A stretch of DNA of 51,022 nt from Alphaproteobacteria bacterium. Its GTDB lineage: Bacteria > Pseudomonadota > Alphaproteobacteria > Rhizobiales > Hyphomicrobiaceae. Shown here piece by piece: positions 1 to 9,352 of the stretch (its first letter is position 1; every line of letters starts with the position of its first letter). The notes under the pieces were generated by a model, which was given only the letters and a program-made list of their open reading frames with translations, did no database searches and was not told where the DNA came from. The stretch spans positions 1-51,022 of the forward strand of contig JAHZKP010000036.1 in assembly GCA_022600345.1 (NCBI GenBank). Direction: 5' to 3'. The position numbers were made by a program, and so were the translations under genes.

Positions 1-236
1 ACTTTTTCGCATTCGGCCAGAAGCGGCGCGCAGCGCGATATGGGTTATCGTGCCAGTGCCGCGACGCCGCCGAGGCGAAAAAGTGCGGTGTCCCAGAGGG
101 ATGCGGCGAAATTGACTGCCGGACTGCGTTGCGCCGGTTTGTCGTGGGGTCCACCACGCCTGCACCGGACGCGTCTTGCCGGCAGCCAATTTCGTCTCGC
201 ATCGCGACCTCACTGAGTTCTTCAACAGCCTGTTAA
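1..236 (+). mobile_element. 279-bp MITE-like element, copy 1 (left end cut off by window start)
   Basis: Base 1 aligns with base 31824 of the complete middle copy, and the two run without gaps to 236 (32059 there), so 43 bases of the left end are missing. The right terminal repeat TGAGTTCTTCAACAGCCTG is present at its end, followed by TTAA where the middle copy has CTAA. It carries no transposase, only very short open frames. It lies 3 bases beyond the stop codon of the small secreted protein gene that follows. It is probably a non-autonomous element moved by a transposase encoded elsewhere. Confidence 0.85.
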
Positions 237-239
237 GGC

Positions 240-524
240 TTACTTGCCTGCGCACTGCGCCAACTGCTGGTCGCGTTCCTGGGCTGCCGTCTTCCATTCG
301 TCAGGCGAAACGCCCTTGCACCACTGTAGGTGACGGCCCAGATCAGCATGCCAGCCAAGGCCCGTGAAATTACACTTGAGTTGCTCGTTGCTTTGCTGCT
401 GCTTTAACGCCGTCGCGGCATACCATTTACAGCTCGACTGCGCCTGCGCACCTGCTGCAATCGCGAACTGAGCGGCAACCAGCGCCGTAGCGATAAAAAC
501 TGTCCGTGTCCCAAACATTGTCAT
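240..524 (-). CDS. small secreted cysteine-containing protein, unknown function
   Basis: This encodes 94 residues. The first ~28 form a clear signal peptide (hydrophobic stretch, then AGAQAQS), so the mature protein of ~65 residues is probably periplasmic or secreted. The mature part has four cysteines (about residues 32, 51, 69 and 91), enough for two disulfides, plus many Gln and Trp residues (CKWYAATALKQQQ, LGWHADLGRHLQWC). I do not recognise a named family. The ATG at 524 follows a purine-rich AGGATAGGGAA. A second ATG two codons later is an equally possible start. The stop codon nearly touches the 279-bp repeat element, so its natural terminator may have been replaced. Codon composition is like the neighbouring genes. 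Function cannot be inferred from context. Confidence 0.7.
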   Translation of the reverse strand: MTMFGTRTVFIATALVAAQFAIAAGAQAQSSCKWYAATALKQQQSNEQLKCNFTGLGWHADLGRHLQWCKGVSPDEWKTAAQERDQQLAQCAGK

Positions 525-971
525 TTCCCTATCCTAAAGCTCCCTAACCGGCGATCCACACTCTGCGAAAATGATCGACCTGCCGGGGTCAGAGCCCCCC
601 AATTTTGGCATCGAGTTCACTCCGAAACAATTACGTTGACTTGGTTCTTTCCAGTATGACAGCACAAGACCGCCAGTCTGTAGTGTTATCAGCCATCGTA
701 GTTTCGAACCGGGCAACGCTGCTTTCAGCATCGCTCCCTATGCTTTGAAATGTAGCCGACAGGGTATGAACCCAATCTGAATGCCTCATTTAGCCTGCCT
801 TCACAGCCAAAACCCTCACGCCAGCCGCCCCTGAACCAAATAGCTGCTCACCCGCCGTGATACATCTGTGAATTCGGTGCAAACTCGAATTGCAACTGCC
901 ACTGGCACCCCAAGACCACATCCGAATCGGCTTACGGTTCTCGCAAATTCACTCCAAATTCGCGAGATCGC
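525..971. other. intergenic region without a convincing gene
   Basis: A 65-codon open frame on the minus strand (534-731) has no family signal and no good ribosome binding site. Around 587-602 there is a short palindrome, GGGGTCAGAGCCCC, of the kind often seen in REP-type repeats or at the ends of REP-associated elements. No second copy was seen in the window. The rest probably contains the recQ promoter, which I could not place. Confidence 0.4.
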
Positions 972-3158
972 ATGGCCAGCGCCGCCCTCAAAATCCACTC
1001 CGCCGATCCCCCGACACTTCAGGATGCCCAAAACATCCTGCAGACGGTCTTTGGATATCAGGCCTTCCGCTCGCACCAGGAAGGCATCATTACCGGCCTG
1101 CTGGCTGGCAACGATTGCCTTGCCTTGATGCCAACCGGCGGCGGCAAATCGCTGTGTTACCAGATCCCCGGACTGATCCGGCCCGGCACCGGCATCATTG
1201 TATCCCCGCTGATTGCCTTGATGCAGGATCAGGTCGATGCCTTGAAGGAACTGGGCGTCAAGGCAGCTTACCTCAATTCAAGCCTCACTTACCCCGAACA
1301 GCTCGAGGTCGCCGACAACCTGCGCAACGGCACCCTCGACCTGCTCTACGTCGCGCCTGAACGCCTCGTCCAGGACCGCATGCTCGATCTGTTGTCGGCC
1401 TGTGACATCTCGCTGTTCGCCATCGACGAAGCCCACTGCGTCTCGCAATGGGGCCATGACTTCCGCCCCGAATACCGTCAACTGCGCATCCTCGCCGAGC
1501 GGTTTCCGCGTGTCCCCCGTGTCGCACTCACCGCCACCGCAGATGAGCGCACCCGCGAAGAGATCGTCCGCGAACTCAACCTGGAAAACGCCCAGCGCTA
1601 CATCGCCAGCTTCGACCGCCCCAACATCAACTATCGAATTGCCGAATTGGGCGGCACCTCGGCGCGCGAAAAATTGTGGCGCTTCATCGATACGGAACAC
1701 GCAACCGACGCCGGCATTGTTTACTGCCTGTCGCGCCGCGCCGTTGAAGAAACAGCCGCCTGGCTGACCAAGAAGGGCCGCAACGCACTTCCCTACCACG
1801 CCGGTCTGCCCGCCGATCAGCGCGCCAAAACCCAATCCCGATTCCTGGCCGAAGACGGCATGATCATCGTCGCCACCATCGCGTTCGGCATGGGCATCGA
1901 CAAACCCGACGTCCGTTTCGTCGCCCACCTGAGCCTGCCCAAATCCATCGAAGCCTATTACCAGGAAACCGGCCGTGCAGGCCGCGACGGCGAACCTGCC
2001 GACGCCTGGATGGCCTACGGCCTGCAGGACATCATCCAGCAACGCCAGTGGATCGAGGCAAGCGAGGGCGCCGAAGTCTATAAGCGCGTACAACGCCAGA
2101 AACTCGACGCCCTCATCGGCCTTGCCGAAATGATCGGTTGCCGCCGCCAACCGCTGCTCGCCTACTTCGGCGAAACGTTGCCCGAACCCTGCGGCAACTG
2201 CGACAACTGCCAAAACCCGCCCACCACGATTGACGGAACCGTTGCCGCGCAAAAAGCGCTATCGGCTGTTTACCGCACCGGCCAGCGCTACGGCGTCGGC
2301 TACGTCGTCGACATCCTGACCGGCCGCGAAAACGAGCGCGCAATCCGCAACGGTCATGATCAATTGGCCGTCTTCGGCATCGGCACGGACATGGAGCCGC
2401 TGGCCTGGCGGCACCTGTTCCAACAACTCGTGGCATCGGGCCTTTTGGTCGGCGACAGCGAGGGCTACGGCACACTTTCTCTCAGCGACACCGCCCGCCC
2501 GCTGCTCCGAGGCGAAACAACTTTCCGCATGCGCGAAGCCAAAAAATCAACCGGTTCATCGCGTAGCGGTAGCAAACGTGGCGAGCGCAAGAAGCAGGCC
2601 CCCGTCGCACCCGAAAACGCCGAACTGTTCGAAGACCTAAGACAGCTCCGCGCCCGCTTGGCCGCCGAAGCAAAAGTTCCCCCATTCGTCATCTGCCACG
2701 ACAGCACCATCGCCGAGCTGGCAGAAAAACGCCCCACCAACAAGAGCGAATTGTCCGACATCAGCGGCCTGGGCACCGTCAAGATCAAGCGCTACGGCGA
2801 CGACCTGTTGCAGACCATCGCCGGCAAACCCAAACACCCGCTTTTGACCAACCAACTGTCCGCCACCATCAACGCAACACTGGCCCTCCATATCGATGGA
2901 CTGGCGGCCGAAGCAATCGCCGAAAAGCGCGAGATCCAACTCTCCACCATCTACGGCCATTTCGCTGAAGCCATCGAAGCCGGGCTGCTGACCTGCGACG
3001 ATGTCCTTAACGTTGAGCCTGACGACATCGATGCAATTCACGCAGCCTTCGAAGAATGCGAAACCCTGGAATCAGGAAAGCTAGGGCCCGCCCACGCAAG
3101 CCTTGAGGGCCGCTTCGACTATGGGATTTTGAAATGTCTGCTGGCGGAGTTGGGGTGA
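972..3158 (+). CDS. recQ: ATP-dependent DNA helicase RecQ, long C-terminal form
   Basis: This is a superfamily 2 3'-5' DNA helicase acting in recombinational repair and stalled-fork processing. Of its 728 residues, the helicase core has Walker A TGGGKS (Lys59), DEAH at 152-155 and the aromatic-rich loop [11 protein letters not shown] just after it. The second RecA lobe contains [11 protein letters not shown] and the arginine-finger motif [10 protein letters not shown] (~331-340). The zinc-binding set is Cys390, Cys407, Cys410 and Cys413. A winged-helix RQC domain (~420-515) and an HRDC domain (~548-617) follow. The last ~90 residues ([19 protein letters not shown]) look like the extra helix-turn-helix found at the C-terminus of some RecQ proteins, making it longer than the ~610 residues of E. 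coli RecQ. The ATG at 972 has a weak GAG-type ribosome site. It appears to be transcribed alone. Confidence 0.96.
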   Translation: MASAALKIHSADPPTLQDAQNILQTVFGYQAFRSHQEGIITGLLAGNDCLALMPTGGGKSLCYQIPGLIRPGTGIIVSPLIALMQDQVDALKELGVKAAYLNSSLTYPEQLEVADNLRNGTLDLLYVAPERLVQDRMLDLLSACDISLFAIDEAHCVSQWGHDFRPEYRQLRILAERFPRVPRVALTATADERTREEIVRELNLENAQRYIASFDRPNINYRIAELGGTSAREKLWRFIDTEHATDAGIVYCLSRRAVEETAAWLTKKGRNALPYHAGLPADQRAKTQSRFLAEDGMIIVATIAFGMGIDKPDVRFVAHLSLPKSIEAYYQETGRAGRDGEPADAWMAYGLQDIIQQRQWIEASEGAEVYKRVQRQKLDALIGLAEMIGCRRQPLLAYFGETLPEPCGNCDNCQNPPTTIDGTVAAQKALSAVYRTGQRYGVGYVVDILTGRENERAIRNGHDQLAVFGIGTDMEPLAWRHLFQQLVASGLLVGDSEGYGTLSLSDTARPLLRGETTFRMREAKKSTGSSRSGSKRGERKKQAPVAPENAELFEDLRQLRARLAAEAKVPPFVICHDSTIAELAEKRPTNKSELSDISGLGTVKIKRYGDDLLQTIAGKPKHPLLTNQLSATINATLALHIDGLAAEAIAEKREIQLSTIYGHFAEAIEAGLLTCDDVLNVEPDDIDAIHAAFEECETLESGKLGPAHASLEGRFDYGILKCLLAELG

Positions 3159-3232
3159 CGGAGCTGCCTGAAGCCCGCCACCGATCTCTGCTTGTCGCCA
3201 GTTGCGCGCATATGACGTGACTGAGACTCAGG

Positions 3233-3655
3233 TCATTGCGAAATCACCTTTGACTGCCGGTGACGGAGCCAATCTCCGCGCTGAACCTCAGAGCTGCGAT
3301 CGATGCTTATCCCGTCGCGTTCAACGTTATAGACATAGACCCACGCTTTTATATCCGGCTTGATAAGTTGAACGCATTCCCGAATGTATTCGCTATCTGC
3401 CCGGTTATTTGCATCAAAGCACTCGAACTCGTCCAGGATGACAATGGCTTGTCGATCAACCAGTTCATAAAGCTCTGCCTCGACAACGCCATCCCCAAGC
3501 ACGAGACCGGGATACTCACCCAGATCGTAAAGCTTGCCGCGAATCTGACATGCCGAGACGAAGCGCAGTTTGTCTTTTAAACCAAGTTCATCGAAGCCGC
3601 TTTCACCGCGCCGCAAGCTACCATAAACGGCAAGTAGCGGTCCCACGGCAGACAT
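3233..3655 (-). CDS. gamma-glutamylcyclotransferase-like (AIG2/GGCT fold) protein
   Basis: The 140-residue protein opens with PLLAVYGSLRRGESG, the substrate-binding YGSL(R)RG loop of the GGCT/AIG2 fold. It also has the YPGLVLGDG and VEAELYEL segments and an acidic ILDEFECFD that can supply the catalytic Glu. Family members release 5-oxoproline from gamma-glutamyl or related amide-linked substrates; the substrate here cannot be told. I prefer the ATG at 3655, which has GAAGG upstream and puts the YGSL motif near the N-terminus as usual. A TTG at 3712 would add 19 residues with no family match. It lies next to the relic of the aspartate aminotransferase 3' end, and its upstream region may have been remodelled by that event. 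Confidence 0.75.
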   Translation of the reverse strand: MSAVGPLLAVYGSLRRGESGFDELGLKDKLRFVSACQIRGKLYDLGEYPGLVLGDGVVEAELYELVDRQAIVILDEFECFDANNRADSEYIRECVQLIKPDIKAWVYVYNVERDGISIDRSSEVQRGDWLRHRQSKVISQ

Positions 3656-3722
3656 CAGCACCTTCGCAACCCTTTCGAATTCAATACGCGAGTTTAAGCC
3701 CCGCCCGCTCAACCAACCGCCC

Positions 3723-3776
3723 CTACTTCAGCCCCGTGCCGAATCGCTGAATGCGCTCGCCGTTATCCGTTAGCGC
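3723..3776 (-). pseudogene. displaced 3' end of an aspartate aminotransferase gene
   Basis: Read on the minus strand this gives 17 codons plus TAG ending in RIQRFGTGLK. The intact aminotransferase at 4440-4493 ends in [10 protein letters not shown] with the same TAG. By eye about 78% of the 54 bases match, and several differences are at third codon positions, as expected for diverged coding sequence. Similarity stops abruptly beyond 3776, where the DUF5615 gene begins; the stop codon of that gene (TAA, 3770-3772) lies inside the relic. The simplest reading is that the toxin-antitoxin pair arrived together with a replacement 3' end of the aminotransferase gene and pushed the old 3' end downstream. 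Confidence 0.7.
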
Positions 3777-4099
3777 ACCTCGATAAGCCTTTCCCCAGCC
3801 TCTAACGCCGACAGCATTTTCGCAAACACCTTATCCATCCACTCCAAAAGCGCAGGATTTGACGCATTCCCGATCCGCAACCAGCAAACCGCGGTACCCA
3901 TTTCGTCGGCTAATTGAATTGTTAGGAAATCTTCGTCTTTGGTAAGCAGGACCAAATTATTCTCGCAGGCATGCTGCCAAATTTCTCCGTCGTCTGCCGC
4001 CAGCAATCCCACATCGGCAACGTGCTGTGCGTCGTGACCCTTTTCTCGCAGCCAGTCGCATAGAGCCAGAGGCAACTGCGCATCGATCAGAAACCGCAT
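3770..4099 (-). CDS. DUF5615 PIN-like protein, putative toxin of a DUF433/DUF5615 pair
   Basis: The 109-residue protein starts MRFLIDAQLPLALCDWL and continues with GHDAQHVADVGL, DDGEIWQHACENN and VLLTKDEDF. These are the conserved acidic positions of the Mut7-C/DUF5615 PIN-like fold (Asp6, the DDGEIW acidic group, KDEDF). PIN-domain toxins are Mg-dependent ribonucleases. The gene starts 3 bases after the DUF433 gene ends, so the two are surely co-transcribed with the putative antitoxin first. Its final codon and stop overlap the relic of the aminotransferase 3' end. Nuclease activity and toxicity are inferred from the family, not shown by the sequence. Confidence 0.82.
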   Translation of the reverse strand: MRFLIDAQLPLALCDWLREKGHDAQHVADVGLLAADDGEIWQHACENNLVLLTKDEDFLTIQLADEMGTAVCWLRIGNASNPALLEWMDKVFAKMLSALEAGERLIEVR

Positions 4100-4102
4100 C
4101 GG

Positions 4103-4339
4103 CTACTCCGCGGCAATGACCGTGCGACGCTCCGCTTCATGCGCCGCGTACTGCAGCACCGCGGTAATGTCGGCATCCTCTAAATAGGGAAAATCGTTCA
4201 ATATCTGCTCGCGACTGGCACCACCAGCCAACATTCCCAAAATATCACTGACCCGAATGCGCAGCCCACGAATACACGGGCGCCCACCGCATTGCTTGGC
4301 GTTGTGTGTAATGCGCTTTGAATAATCCGGGTCCGACAT
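4103..4339 (-). CDS. DUF433 protein, putative antitoxin
   Basis: The 78-residue protein contains the DUF433 signature: GGRPCIRGLRIRVSDILGMLAGGASREQIL, then LEDADITAVLQYAAHEAE. The central part is a small helix-turn-helix-like region; such proteins are commonly paired with DUF5615 PIN-like proteins as type II toxin-antitoxin-like modules and may autoregulate the pair. The ATG at 4339 heads a two-gene unit. About 100 bases separate it from the aminotransferase stop codon, so it could have its own promoter in that gap. The presumed mobile segment includes this gene, its partner and the adjacent aminotransferase 3' end. Confidence 0.82.
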   Translation of the reverse strand: MSDPDYSKRITHNAKQCGGRPCIRGLRIRVSDILGMLAGGASREQILNDFPYLEDADITAVLQYAAHEAERRTVIAAE

Positions 4340-4400
4340 CGGCCATCTCCACTCCTGCTGAATATTAGCAGATTTCGGCCACCGTGGCTAAAAGCACCGC

Positions 4401-4422
4401 CGGGGGACCAAAAAGCCCCCCG
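4401..4422 (-). terminator. possible hairpin after the aminotransferase gene
   Basis: CGGGGG at 4401-4406 pairs with CCCCCG within 4416-4422, starting 18 bases after the aminotransferase stop on the minus strand. The T stretch lies in the loop rather than after the stem, so this is not a classic intrinsic terminator. Confidence 0.3.
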
Positions 4423-4439
4423 CACGGCCATCCCGCACC

Positions 4440-6048
<1,609 letters not shown>

Positions 6049-6417
6049 ATGAATGCGGGAATATTAGGTGATCTGAGACGTTTTGGCCGAGACATCCTGA
6101 TTGGATTGGGCCTGTTTGCAGCCATCGCCGTCCTTATCCTCGACGGGCAAATCCCAGCAGCCCTGCCGCAGGTTTCCAGCGTATTGTCGATTGACGCCAA
6201 CGCCGCCGACTACACCCTCCCGCCCTACGGCCCCGAATTAGTCGCCAAATCAGCCAGCGCAGCAGAATCGAACGCCTTCCGGTTCACCGGCGGCTGGACC
6301 GCGATCTCCCTCATGGCCGGCATGTTCGCCTTGCTCTACGCCTTTAATCTCGCCCTTTTCCGCCGCTACTATGCCCACCAGCATCAAGCCCGCCGCAACA
6401 GATTTCCACCACGGTGA
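6049..6417 (+). CDS. small two-span membrane protein, unknown function
   Basis: The 122-residue protein has a hydrophobic segment at about residues 17-35 (ILIGLGLFAAIAVLILDG), a polar loop of ~45 residues, and a second at about 82-104 (ISLMAGMFALLYAFNLALF). It ends in a very basic tail (RRYYAHQHQARRNRFPPR). The ATG is preceded by GAGAAGGAAATGAG, a good ribosome site. By the positive-inside rule both termini (DLRRFGRD and the basic tail) would be cytoplasmic, with the loop in the periplasm. I do not recognise a family. The gene after it, about 180 bases downstream on the same strand, is also a small envelope protein, so they may be related in function, but nothing more can be said. Confidence 0.7.
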   Translation: MNAGILGDLRRFGRDILIGLGLFAAIAVLILDGQIPAALPQVSSVLSIDANAADYTLPPYGPELVAKSASAAESNAFRFTGGWTAISLMAGMFALLYAFNLALFRRYYAHQHQARRNRFPPR

Positions 6418-6594
6418 TCGCTTAACCTTGGGATTTCGTAATGTTGGACATATATTACCTCTCAGCCGAGAACCGCTAAGATGGCTGGTCGGCGCGCGTT
6501 TCAACCTACCGGCCGAATTTGGCAGGCAGTGAAGCGACAATATATGTAGACCGCGACGGCCCGATCGTGGCCGACCACGAAACCAGGAGGGACT

Positions 6595-7110
6595 ATGCCG
6601 AGCCTCAGCTGGACCGGACTGCGCAAGCCACATCTTAGTTTGTTTCTTGCCGCCGCATTTACCCTGGCAGCCGCCGCTTCACTGGCAATGACCGGTGACG
6701 GGCTGCTGCGCGCCCAATTCGAAAGCGCCTTTGCCGACCGCAGCCACCCCTCAAAGAGGGTGCAGCACACCGCAGCCAACCACACCATAACCCCCGTTGC
6801 AGCCAGCGAATCCGAGTGGCTGGGCGATGCCCGCAACACACCCGCAACGCTTGCCTCCTGGAACGATCGCGCCGTCGCCAAAGGTGACTTCGTCACGCTG
6901 AGCATGAGGGGAATCGAGCGCCGGCTGAAAATCGTTTCCCTGAAAGAGTTGCCCTCAGGCAGCCTCCCAACTGCTTCCAACACTGCAATGCGGCCGGTCC
7001 TGGTCACCTTGCAGCCAACAGACGACGTCAATGCCCGCCCCATCCACATGCTTCTGGAAGGCTTGAGCCAGACTGCACCGATCGATACGGCGGCCCATCA
7101 CGAACTGTGA
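6595..7110 (+). CDS. membrane-anchored or secreted protein, unknown function
   Basis: The 171-residue protein begins with a basic stretch and a hydrophobic segment at about residues 14-33 (LSLFLAAAFTLAAAASLAMT), either an uncleaved anchor or a signal peptide. The rest is polar and presumably periplasmic. A segment around residues 95-110 (KGDFVTLSMRGIERRLKIVSL) looks like a small beta domain, but I cannot assign it. A strong AGGAGG lies just before the ATG, supporting this start and good translation. Two long CTAG-ended palindromes begin 50 bases downstream and could act as the transcript's 3' structure. No homolog is recognised. Confidence 0.7.
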   Translation: MPSLSWTGLRKPHLSLFLAAAFTLAAAASLAMTGDGLLRAQFESAFADRSHPSKRVQHTAANHTITPVAASESEWLGDARNTPATLASWNDRAVAKGDFVTLSMRGIERRLKIVSLKELPSGSLPTASNTAMRPVLVTLQPTDDVNARPIHMLLEGLSQTAPIDTAAHHEL

Positions 7111-7160
7111 CCCCTGCAGCGCGTCGCGGGCTCAATAAAACGATTCCGGCATCTTTCTGA

Positions 7161-7239
7161 CTAGTGTAGCATCTTCGACGTTTGCCTCCGTTCTGTTTCT
7201 TAGTTGGTGAGCAAACGTCGAAGATAAAAGCTACACTAG
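7161..7239. repeat. 79-bp imperfect palindrome with CTAG ends (first of a pair)
   Basis: The arms are CTAGTGTAGC + AT + CTTCGACGTTTGC (7161-7185) and GCAAACGTCGAAG + ATAAAA + GCTACACTAG (7211-7239). That gives two perfect stems of 10 and 13 pairs, separated by a small internal loop and capped by ~25 bases. It has the same layout as the palindrome starting 14 bases later, but most arm bases differ. It looks like a tiny non-autonomous element or a REP-type hairpin. It could also act as a strong RNA hairpin at the end of the upstream gene. Confidence 0.8.
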
Positions 7240-7252
7240 AAACATAGACTTG

Positions 7253-7329
7253 CTAGTGTTCCTCTTGTTTCAGACATTTGCTGACGACCCAGCATCAAGC
7301 GGTGGCAAATGTCTGAAACGGAACACTAG
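7253..7329. repeat. 77-bp imperfect palindrome with CTAG ends (second of a pair)
   Basis: The arms are CTAGTGTTCC + TCTT + GTTTCAGACATTTGC (7253-7281) and GCAAATGTCTGAAAC + GGAACACTAG (7305-7329), giving stems of 10 and 15 pairs around a 23-base cap. It shares with the preceding palindrome the CTAGTGT ends, the outer 10-pair stem and the inner arm ending in TTTGC, while the remaining bases differ. So the pair looks like two members of one element family with diverged arms, not a recent tandem duplication. It ends about 74 bases before the next start codon. Confidence 0.8.
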
Positions 7330-7402
7330 ACACCAGTGCGCTCGTTTGGCTTAATCCAGGCGCCTGTATCGATCTTGTTTTGACAAAAAGGGTGTTGGAA
7401 AA

Positions 7403-7582
7403 ATGCGGCTCAATCCGCCGACCATCGTGATCTTTCTGATCTCGCTTGTTCTCGCCGGCCTCGCCGTCGTGACCAAAATGGGAATCGTTCCAATTCCCCG
7501 CTACCTGCCCCATCAGGAATATTGGCTCGCGATGACTGCCTATTTGACGCTGATGGTCGGAAATCTCGTGCGCGGCATCTGA
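7403..7582 (+). CDS. 59-residue membrane protein
   Basis: The short frame encodes a protein starting MRLNPPTIVIFLISLVLAGL and ending in LMVGNLVRGI. There is one clear hydrophobic segment at about residues 7-24. A second moderately hydrophobic stretch (YWLAMTAYLTLMVGNLV) lies near the C-terminus, with a Pro-rich turn (IPRYLPHQEYW) between them. A GGTGTTGGA stretch before the ATG could be a weak ribosome site. The regular reading frame, clean hydrophobic pattern and basic N- and C-terminal residues make a real small inner-membrane protein likely. I recall similar ~60-residue hypothetical proteins in Hyphomicrobiales but cannot name a family. It is followed by a short gap and a convergent gene. 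Confidence 0.6.
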   Translation: MRLNPPTIVIFLISLVLAGLAVVTKMGIVPIPRYLPHQEYWLAMTAYLTLMVGNLVRGI

Positions 7583-7689
7583 CCGGACGAATAACGACAC
7601 CGGCGCCCCCCGGACTATGCGGGCGGTCATGCTCCCACTTGGCTCATTATCGCAGTACGGCATCGCTCGGTCGCCGGAAAATAGAACAG

Positions 7690-8208
7690 TCACCCGGCAA
7701 TCGGCACCGCCCGCGCCTCGATGTCATCCACAGAGCGATAGTCGCCAAGCCCGAAGGCTTCGAATTCATCAGCAAAGCTGGTCGCCACAAATCCAAGCCC
7801 TCTCAAAACAACATTGATCGGCCAAAGAGATCTGGGCCGGCCGATGCCGGAATCTTTGCCATTAATGGCAAAGCAAAGCGGACCGACAGCAAGCTCACCG
7901 CCCTTCCACAAAACCGCACTCTGCTCGCCGTCACCGCCAAAGTATTCCGTCTCCAGATAGCCCACCCCTGCCAATCGCGAAGCTTTCGCGGCAAATGCCA
8001 TGTCACCCGTTGAGATCCGCGGGCCCCGCTCCAACCAGTCTCCGGTGCCAAACTGTGAGTGCAGATCGTCCTGCAGGTCATCGCTCAGCGGCACAACGAA
8101 AATCTGCGCTTCCGGCCTCAGCGCGAATATCCGCGCGGCACGCGACGCCTGGGTAAACGCACGCATCGAGCTCAACGGCCCGGCAAAAACCCTGACAGCA
8201 TGTCCCAT
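7690..8208 (-). CDS. conserved-looking protein of unknown function
   Basis: The 172-residue soluble protein has no signal peptide or membrane segment. Recognisable features are RPEAQIFVVPLSDDLQDDLHSQFGTGDWLERG near residues 32-63 and IGRPRSLWPINVVLRGLGFVATSFADEFEAFGL near the C-terminus. I cannot match it to a named family. The ATG at 8208 is preceded by GGGTGAAAGACG, a modest ribosome site. It lies 87 bases downstream of the SDR gene on the same strand, so the two could be co-transcribed. Base composition and codon use resemble the neighbours, supporting a real gene. Confidence 0.65.
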   Translation of the reverse strand: MGHAVRVFAGPLSSMRAFTQASRAARIFALRPEAQIFVVPLSDDLQDDLHSQFGTGDWLERGPRISTGDMAFAAKASRLAGVGYLETEYFGGDGEQSAVLWKGGELAVGPLCFAINGKDSGIGRPRSLWPINVVLRGLGFVATSFADEFEAFGLGDYRSVDDIEARAVPIAG

Positions 8209-8295
8209 CGTCTTTCACCCAACCAAAACCAACGCGATGATTCCAGCCAATCGGCCTCCGCCACGCTTCACGACTCTGTGAGCCAGGCGGGCCAG

Positions 8296-9018
8296 CTACC
8301 AGGCAATCGGTTTGCGGTCGCGGAAGAACCCGCCCGTTGGACCATCGTCATCCAGCGTCGCCAGCCACACAGCCGTATCGGCTCCCTCGCTCACCGAGCG
8401 GTGGGCATTCGGCCCCCCCATATCGGTCTGCACCCAGCCAGGGCAAACACTATTGATTTTGACGTTTTCAGTGTCGACCAAGTCAGCAGCCGCAGTCCTT
8501 GTCAACGCATTGAGCGCCGCCTTCGACATCCGGTAGGCGGTGAACTCAGCCCCCATGTCAGATAATTGCCCCATGCCCGAGGACAGGTTGACGACCCGCC
8601 CGTAGCCCTCGGCCTGCATATCGGGCAACACCGCCTGCATCATACGCAGCGCGCCGACGGTGTTCACGTTGAAGGTCTGCAGCACGGTTTCAATACTGAC
8701 ATCGGCTGCCCGGGAGGCCACCCCGGACGGATCGCGGTCCAGAAGAATTCCGGCGTTGTTGACCAGGATATCGATCCGGCCAAACAGGTGGCGCGCCTTT
8801 TCCACGGCCGACTTGACGCTTGCATCCTCGGCAACGTCCAACTGAACGGCAACCGCCTCCAACCCTTCGCCAGCCAGCTCGGCAACCGCCGCCTCGCCTT
8901 TTTGTTCATCGCGCGCACCAAGCGCCGTTAGCACCCCTTGCCGCGCCAACTGCCTGGCAATCTCCAAACCGATCCCCCGGGTTGCACCAGTCACCAGAGC
9001 GCTACGCGTATCAGCCAT
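8296..9018 (-). CDS. SDR family NAD(P)-dependent oxidoreductase
   Basis: This is a classical short-chain dehydrogenase/reductase of 240 residues. The Rossmann nucleotide loop is TGATRGIGLEIA (residues ~11-22). NNAG is present in ILVNNAGIL, the catalytic Ser lies in VVNLSSGMG, and the catalytic YxxxK is YRMSK. After the active site comes VCPGWVQTDMGG, the usual loop that leads into the substrate cap. An Arg just after the glycine motif often goes with NADP(H) preference. The substrate cannot be inferred; such enzymes reduce or oxidise carbonyl/alcohol groups on many small molecules. It starts at the ATG at 9018 and may share a transcript with the unknown gene downstream. Confidence 0.92.
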   Translation of the reverse strand: MADTRSALVTGATRGIGLEIARQLARQGVLTALGARDEQKGEAAVAELAGEGLEAVAVQLDVAEDASVKSAVEKARHLFGRIDILVNNAGILLDRDPSGVASRAADVSIETVLQTFNVNTVGALRMMQAVLPDMQAEGYGRVVNLSSGMGQLSDMGAEFTAYRMSKAALNALTRTAAADLVDTENVKINSVCPGWVQTDMGGPNAHRSVSEGADTAVWLATLDDDGPTGGFFRDRKPIAW

Positions 9019-9352
9019 GTGTATCTCCGTTCATACGACCACCGATGCTGCACCCATCCATTGTTACACATCCCAGGCTGCAAAAGCCAAACAGATGCAA
9101 TCAGTAGGTCGCCGGCAACCGGCTCTGCCCCAGACTGAAACAAGGCTTGCCGGTCGACTAACCAACACCGCAACCGAAACCCGTGAAATCCGCATGCTTT
9201 AGAAATGCTGAAGAAATTGCTCATTAGTCTGCGTGTCTCCCCCGCTGCTCTTCTGGGAACTTCTGTTCAAATCGGGGTGGACTTTTGAATGGGCGATGGG
9301 CTTCACCACACTGTCGGACCAAGCGCCAAGAAATAAAAAAAGGCTCCAGCGA
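9019..9352. other. intergenic region, divergent promoters expected
   Basis: This gap separates the SDR gene (minus) from the TadG-like gene (plus). I see no gene, clear promoter hexamers or repeat in it. The TadG-like reading frame stays open upstream to about 9233, but that part has no family features. Confidence 0.35.

Noticed and set aside
534-731. 65-codon minus-strand frame before recQ
   Set aside because: No ribosome site, no motif, and it includes the REP-like palindrome.
1278-2252. Long minus-strand open frame inside recQ
   Set aside because: It is antisense to a fully conserved helicase core; its length comes from GC-rich codon structure, and the translation is Gly/Ala/Val/Asp-rich without any motif.
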